Assembly (NCBI GenBank): GCA_002946415.1 | Contig: NJPS01000054.1 | Location: 558,001-622,000, forward strand | DNA: 64,000 nucleotides | Origin: Rutstroemia sp. NJR-2017a BVV2 | Taxonomy: Eukaryota > Ascomycota > Leotiomycetes > Helotiales > Rutstroemiaceae | Reading direction: 5' to 3' | Shown: positions 57,980 to 64,000 of the stretch, piece after piece | How positions within the stretch are numbered: position 1 is the stretch's first letter | Layout: the number at the start of each line of letters is the position of its first letter | Notes under the pieces: model-generated | What the model saw: only the letters and a program-made list of their open reading frames with translations | Databases searched by the model: none | What the model was told of the DNA's origin: nothing | Position numbers and translations under genes: made by a program

Positions 57980-60900
57980 CTAGTCTTCCAGTTCCTCCGC
58001 CGGCCCATCAATATCTATGTACGCCTCTCCTCCATCAAACCTCTCACCCTTATACCTCAAATCTTCATACCCCAGCTCTGTATCCTCACCCTCACCCTCA
58101 CCCAACCCCTCATCCCCAACCTTCCACTCCCACTCCGCCTCCCCCTCTCCATCTCCACCCCCATCCCTCCCCTCTCCCACAACCCCATACAACTCCCCCA
58201 TCCCCGGCAACCCCAACTCCTTTCCCCTCGCCCCCCTCGCCTGCACCTCCACTCTCTTCCTCAACTCATCCACCGAAAGACTCTTCAACCCAACCCCTCT
58301 CTTCCCAACCCCGTTCAACCGCGGCAGCTTATAGACATCCCTCGCTGTCCCTCTCTCCCTATATCTCTTCACAATCCTAAACGGATTAATTTTCTGCAAC
58401 CATGTTTGTGGTTTCGGGTTGAATTGCGGGACTAAGAATTCCCACCCGGGAAAGTCAGCGAGAAGATCGAAAAGCTATAACACGAACATTGGCGGTATTA
58501 TGACAGAAAGTAGGGCGAGAAAGGGGGAAGAAAATAAACGAAAAGGGAAGAACAAACTATCTTTTAAATCCCGACTAATTACCCAACTCAGATACGCTCT
58601 CTGGTATTCTGTTTCGCCGAAGGGGAAGAAGGATTGGCCGCGAGGTCGTCGGATTACTTTCGTAGGTATTCCGTTTTCTGAGTCTCGGGTTACGAGTTCA
58701 TATCCTGTGCCATGGAATACTTGCTCTTCCTTACTGTTCATCTCCATCTGTATCTCGACCCCCAAATCATCATCTTCCTCCATCACAACTGGTCCACTCC
58801 TCCTAATCCTCTCCTGACTCTCAGCAGACTGCTCACCTACCGGCCAGCGCCGCATACTAAAGAACTGTTTCTTTCCATGCCTTTCATCTCTTCCCTTCCC
58901 CTTCGCCCACCCCCACACCTCCTCACTCCCCGGCCCCCTCACCTCCCAATTCCGATTCAACTCCTCCACCACCATCATCTGCAACACCATCGCCGCCCTT
59001 CTCTTCTCCTCCTTCTTTTCTATTTCCCCATCCCCGTCATGCATCTTCAGCTCCCTCCAATCCACCCCCGCCTCGTGAAACAAATCCGGCGCAACTGTAT
59101 GCAACTCCCTCGCCAACCGAAGTAGATCTATTTCTTCCTCTTCCCCCTCTCCATTTCCCTCCAACCCCGGAATCCTCCCCACCACCCTCTCATACGCATC
59201 CCTCACCCCCTCCGCTCTCCCCTCCTCATCTTCACCTTCACCCCCCAACACCTCCGCACACCGCGCCACCGCCCTCCCCAAGCGAAACGCCGCGCGTGTA
59301 AGAAAGCGGTATTTATCCGGCTGAATTGACAATGTTCGTGGGATGCGAGCGATGTTGTATGTGTCTGGGGATTGTTCGATACTGGGTTTATGTTAGTTTT
59401 GTTTCTTGCTTTCTTCGATTTTCGCCGCAGGAGGGGATAAGATAAGTACTACTACACCCGAAAGACAGAATAAAACACGAATAGAGAGAGATAAGCGAGC
59501 ATATCGTGTAAAAGCACAAGAAAAACATCAAAGAAATCCAGAAGGGTAGAGAAAGCAAAAAGGAACAAGGGACCACAAACTGCATTCTCCCAAACTCCGC
59601 CAACCTCTCCAAATACCCCTTAACCTCCTGCTCACTCCACAAGGATAATCCCCTTTTACTTCTATTTGAATTTAGAAATTCGAGAAGGGTATGCAGATCC
59701 ATCGTTTCCGCTGCTGGGATATCTCTGTTGTATGTAATTGTTCTTCTCATATCCTTTTTTTCGTCTTTAACTTCCTGTCGTTCTTTTTCTTCTTCTTCTG
59801 CGTCTTCTTCTTCCTCCATCATCGAAGTCCTCCAAAAAGGCGGTTTCTCTTCCTCTCCCAAACCCTCCAAGTCCCTCTCAAACTCCTCTGAAATCTGCAC
59901 CTCTCTTTCCCATTCTTCTTCTCCCTTCCCACTATCTCCATGCTCCAATTCCTCATACCCCGGATACTCCCCCTCCCACTCATTCCAACTCTCCCCTACC
60001 AGCTCCCTCAAACCATCTATTTCCTCCCCCGACAAGTACATCTCCCTCCGCCACTCATCCCCCTCCCCCTCCTCTCCCCTCCTCCACCTAACCCCCCACC
60101 CCACCCTCTCCACCACACCCCCTATCAACCCTCCCGGCGCCCGCTCCTGCGCATATAGCAAACCCCTCCAAACCCCCGTCAAAATCTTCAAAAACCCCGC
60201 CGCTCTTTCCTGACACATTACCGCATCCGGGACCGTAACCGGGCCGTTGAGATTCCGTGGCGGGGGGAGAATTTCCGGATGCGAATATTGCAGCGCTGTG
60301 CGAGCGTGTGCATACGCGCGGTCTTTGTGTTGCGTGGATACGAGGAGGAGAGTGGTGTAGTGGAAGGGATGGATTTCTTCTGGTTGGTGTGTTGCGGGAA
60401 GGGAGAGGGAGAGGGGAGTTTCTTTGGGGAGGGGAGGAGGTGATGTGGAGGAGATGGTGAAAGGGATTGCTGGGTTGGGGGAAGTAGTTTCGTGTAGTTG
60501 AAACTGGGACATCATATCCCAATCACCGAACCTCCCCAGCGCCACATCACCCGCTTCCTCTTCCTCTTCCTCCTCCGTACCCGCGACTCCCACCATCGGC
60601 TCAGCAAGATAGAACGTCCCCGGCCTATCCTCCTCCTCCTCATTCGCTCCATCCGCTCCATCCGCTCCATCCCATCCATACTCATCAACCCTCCTAATCA
60701 ACCCCTCCAAATACCTCCCAATCTCCCTCTTCATCATCCTCATCTCCTCCTCCTCATCCTCACCCATCCCACCCCTCATCACTCCATCCGTACCCTCAAT
60801 CGCATTTCTCAACTGCGTATACACTAGCCTAACGAAATCTTTCCCCGCAACATCACCCGATTCCCCCACCCTAGATATCCTAAGCGCAAGTTCTTTCAGT

Positions 60901-62282
60901 GTAGCTTTAACGCGCTCTAGTTTTCCTGGCTCAAATTCCCCCCCGCCACGTCGATGCAAAATCGCTAGATCTCGTTGTCTAAAGATGGGGAATTGGTAAG
61001 GAGGGGTTTTTTCGTCATTCTCGGTGTCGTCAGTAGTAGGTAGCGTATCCTCCAACCAGCCTTTCTCCCCTCTTGGAGGATAAGCTTTCACTCTCACACC
61101 AAATCCCTCAAACGAGCTCACCCACGGCTCGAAAAGTCTTTCAAATCCCTTTCTGGCGCTTTTCCTACTCTGCTCAGTCCCATTGTGCGTCAATGAGGCA
61201 TCATACAACCTCCTCATCCCCGCCGGCATAAACGGCACCAGCAACTTCTCCAACCTCTCTTTATCCCCTATCTCCCCTCCCCACTCCACCCTCCTCCTCA
61301 ACCCCCTATTCACCTCCCACACCCACCTCTCCCCTCTTTCCCCCAACCCCATCCCCGGCATCCTCCACGGCATATACGCAATCCACGGCTGTCCCCACTC
61401 CTTACCCATTTTATGCCTCCTCCCATCTGTCCTCCTCGCCCCTTTCCCCAACGGCAGCAATAAAACGTCATTCTCCCACAGCTCTGGATTCTTGCTTATC
61501 AACTTCCTCCACGCATTTCTAAACTGCTCTATCCCCTCTAACCTCTCCGCCCAACCTCCCTCCTCCAACCTCTCCTTCTCCTCCCCCCTATCCACCTCCG
61601 CCACCAACCCCCCCCTCAACTCCCTCCACCTCCCCCCCACCTCCCCAAAAACCTCCCTATCCGTCCCCTCCAAAATCTCCGTGATCCTCCCCAACCCCTC
61701 CCACTCCGCCTTATCCAGATCCCTACACCTCTCCACCAACCCCCTCAACTCCCCCTGCAACCTCCCCACCTCTTCAATCCTCCACGCCATAACCCTCGAA
61801 ACCTTTAGAACCCCATTTTCCCAGTCCCAGCCCTGCTCTGCTTCATCTGAACATATACGAACTTTCAACTCCCCCTTCAGCCCCATAGCAAGATAATCCA
61901 TCTCCTTCTCCAAAGGCCTATTATACTTCCTCCAATCCCTCTCCCCTTCCAACCCAACCCCCTGCACCCCCTCCCTTCCATCCAACTTCTCCACCCCAGT
62001 CCCAGTCTCAGGTACAAAACACCCCAACCACGCTCTCCAAACCTCCCAACTCCAATCTTTCCTCATACGTTGATCCGCGAACCCATACCTCGCGGCATTG
62101 GATCTGTAGTTTGAGATCAGGATACGGAAGGTCGTTTGCAACTGCTGAAGAGCCGGGGGGAGGGGGTTGTCCGGGTTTTTGGTGATGGATGTTCTCGTCT
62201 TCTTATGGTCGCTGTGCGGAGGATCATAAGGAGAAGGAGGTTTATACATCCTCGTATCTCCTGTAGCTTTCGGGTTCTGCAT
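57980..62282 (-). CDS. Large unrecognised protein, 1331 residues
   Basis: Three exons (59581-62282, 58583-59381, 57980-58474) join in phase. The ATG at 62282 gives MQNPKATGDTRMYKPPSPYD; a longer upstream frame begins only with non-ATG codons. The first half has Trp-rich helical segments (MRKDWSWEVWRAWLGCF, KYNRPLEKEMDYLAMGLKGE, GQPWIAYMPWRMPGMG). The middle is acidic and low in complexity, with a GAD repeat (TCCGCTCCA units on the plus strand near 60650) and Glu runs. The C-terminal part has DLHTLLEFLNSNRSKRGLSL, FRLGRAVARCAEVLG and PGWEFLVPQFNPKPQTWLQK. There is no signal peptide or clear membrane helix. I recognise no domain. The first intron is 199 nt with a CTAAC branch; the second is 106 nt. 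The long open frame and conserved-looking Trp motifs support a real gene. Confidence 0.72.
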
Positions 62283-63868
62283 ATCTGTTTCCAAGGTCGG
62301 TAGGTATAGTTAAAGGGACGATGCGCTCTTCTCGTGATTGATTTTCTCTCACTCACTCCCAAAACATACCATCAAATATCAATGACAAGCACCAATCGAA
62401 ATCGACTTTCGCAGAAGAAGTAGAAGCCACAAGTTTCCGCAGTTTCAATCAGTCTCGATACCAATTTCTTAAGCTCCAAACTGTCTTTTGCTTTTGCTTT
62501 TTGCTTTCCTTTCAAGGTATCCATCTCCATCTTTGTAATTTTTCCTTTCTTTGTGCGTGCACAAAGACGCCAAATGCGGATCGGATTTCGCAGACCAGAA
62601 CCTAAACTTCCGAGGAAGCAGTGTTGTAGATTTGATTTATTGAGAGTCCGGTTGCTGCTGTTGAAGATGAATGAACCGAAGCTCTATTGCGGACCAGGCA
62701 AGCCGACCTACCTATGTCACCAGCAACTGCAATACCATTTTCAATATGTACAACTTATAGAGCAGACACCTACATGTAACTTACTTAACGATTAAAAAAA
62801 CGTCACATTCACTTGATTCAATCCAAAGGAACAAACAATTCAGTAAAGTCAGGTGTCTTATTATCCATTTAATCTCCCTGCTTTCCTATCCTATCCCTAT
62901 CCTATCTGCCAATCTACCAAAGGCCATCATCGCCAACCACCACCGTATATCCTGGATATAACATCTAGAATGTCTCTGCTCTGCTCTGATCTGATCTTGG
63001 GTATCTCCATCCAACAAGCCAAACTTCCTTAAAATATTCCCCAATTCTGCTCCACCTTTAAAAAAATCGATTCACAATCACCTCCTCACTACCAAAGAAG
63101 CAAATCACCCCCCACCCCAATCGAAATCAATCACCCGTCCATTAAGAAAGATGAAAGACGCCTCCTTATCCTATCCCAATCCCAACCATTCCCTCCATAC
63201 CGATCCCATCCGCACCCGATGCATTGCCAGATCTATTTCTCCGTGTGAGAAGTAGCAAGCAACGAATACCATTCAATTATCTCTCAAGCCCCCATTTTTG
63301 TTGATTGACCCGAAATGACCAGAATGTGCTGTGCAAGAAGGGTATGAAGAAAACACTTAAAAACTTTCCGCCAAAAACAAAAGAAAAAGATGTAAAATCC
63401 ACTCCTTTCAACCGATTGTCCTTCCTTTTTTTGTTGCTTTCTTTTCGAGTCACCAGTTCTTCCTCTCATCGATTAAATCAATTCCCAAGGTAGAGTGCGC
63501 CCCGACAAGAAACAAAGGAAAGAAAGAGAGTTTGGGTTGAGCTGAAGAGCAGTGGGTGCATTGTGTGTATATGCGGACGAGTGTTGTAATAAGAAACGCT
63601 AGAACGACAAAATATAATGTGTTGAAATAGAATAAAAACCAAAGACTCGCTAATGCCAAATATTTTCGATGGAAACGCTGATGCTGCAAGGACGATGAAA
63701 TCGCAAGATTTTAGGCTTATGATCGACGTCGACGAAATAAAGGACGAACTTTTGCACAATCAACACAAATTGCGGTACATGTGAGAGTCTGGTATGGTAA
63801 ATTGTTCGAGATCGAAGTGAGAAGGGTGTTGAGGTTGGAGCATCGAACAATTGGGAATGAGATCAGGT
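62283..63868. other. Spacer upstream of the large orphan gene
   Basis: About 1.6 kb, pyrimidine-rich, with short CCTAT and CTCTG reiterations near 62880-62990. It should hold the promoter of the large gene and the 3' region of the gene at the right edge. Frames at 62553-62795 (plus) and 63450-63850 (minus) show nothing recognisable. Confidence 0.5.
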
Positions 63869-64000
63869 TTATTGTTGCATGACGACATCTTGCGATTGGT
63901 AGGTCTGTTGCGTTGGGAATTGTGATTGCTGCTGTTGACTAAATTGCATCTGGGCCTGTGGAGTGGGTGTGATCGGACATCTAGGTGCTGATGTTTGATA
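63869..64000 (-). CDS. C-terminal end of a Gln-rich protein, cut by window edge
   Basis: On the minus strand the frame is open from the window edge for 43 codons to a TAA at 63871-63869. It reads YQTSAPRCPITPTPQAQMQF then SQQQQSQFPTQQTYQSQDVV and MQQ. Gln/Ser/Pro-rich tails of this kind are common in fungal transcription regulators, but nothing here identifies the protein. The codons are open and biased, so I think this is real coding sequence. Confidence 0.6.
   Translation of the reverse strand, partial: YQTSAPRCPITPTPQAQMQFSQQQQSQFPTQQTYQSQDVVMQQ

Overview
The window looks like nuclear DNA of a filamentous ascomycete, most probably a leotiomycete close to Botrytis/Sclerotinia. This is inferred from gene content and intron style, since no database could be searched. 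Most genes carry short introns (about 50-70 nt, a few up to about 215-340 nt) with GTAxGT donors, CTAAC/CTGAC-like branch sites and YAG acceptors. I could assemble 20 protein genes of recognised or partly recognised family by joining exons in frame, plus a hydrophobin-like secreted protein, two small or orphan proteins, a 1331-residue orphan and one gene cut by the right edge. No tRNA, rRNA, CRISPR array, viral gene or intact transposon was found.

Layout. 0.9-10 kb is compact housekeeping: PRP17/CDC40 splicing factor (-), ERV14 cornichon cargo receptor (-), methionine aminopeptidase 1 (-), and kynurenine 3-monooxygenase (+) divergent from it. 10.4-17.7 kb is sparse: a small secreted cysteine-rich (hydrophobin-like) protein (-), a 93-residue Ser/Asn-rich protein (+), and otherwise no gene I can support. 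17.7-30.3 kb is compact again: RTC5-like TLD protein (+), RCF1 (-), threonine deaminase ILV1 (+) sharing a 276-bp promoter with RCF1, mitochondrial ribosomal protein bL36m (+), a LYRM2-type LYR protein (-), the NatD histone acetyltransferase (+), a PLAC8-family protein (-) and a Tda3-like FAD oxidoreductase (+). 30.8-41.5 kb holds two alpha/beta hydrolases (+), the SWR1-complex subunit SWC3 (-), a stand-alone CinA/PncC-type amidase (+) and N-myristoyltransferase (+). 43-57 kb looks more accessory: vanillyl-alcohol-oxidase-like flavoenzyme (-), rhodopsin/PTH11-type seven-helix receptor (+) and a large hybrid histidine kinase (+), separated by gene-poor blocks of about 3 kb. 58-62.3 kb is a single large unrecognised gene (-), and the right edge cuts the C-terminal end of a Gln-rich protein (-).

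Functional links are mostly loose. RCF1, ILV1, bL36m and the LYR protein are four genes for mitochondrial proteins within 5 kb. NMT1 could modify the RTC5 protein, whose first residues fit an N-myristoylation signal. ILV1 has a perfect TGACTCA (Gcn4/Cpc1) box upstream.

The most unusual observations are: a start codon that appears to be interrupted by an intron in the 30.9 kb hydrolase; an 8-nt microexon carrying the His-Gly motif of the 36 kb hydrolase; an in-frame VGEK repeat inside NatD; and a recurrent flip from C-ending to G-ending codons partway through many unrelated genes. I see no convincing new multi-gene system.
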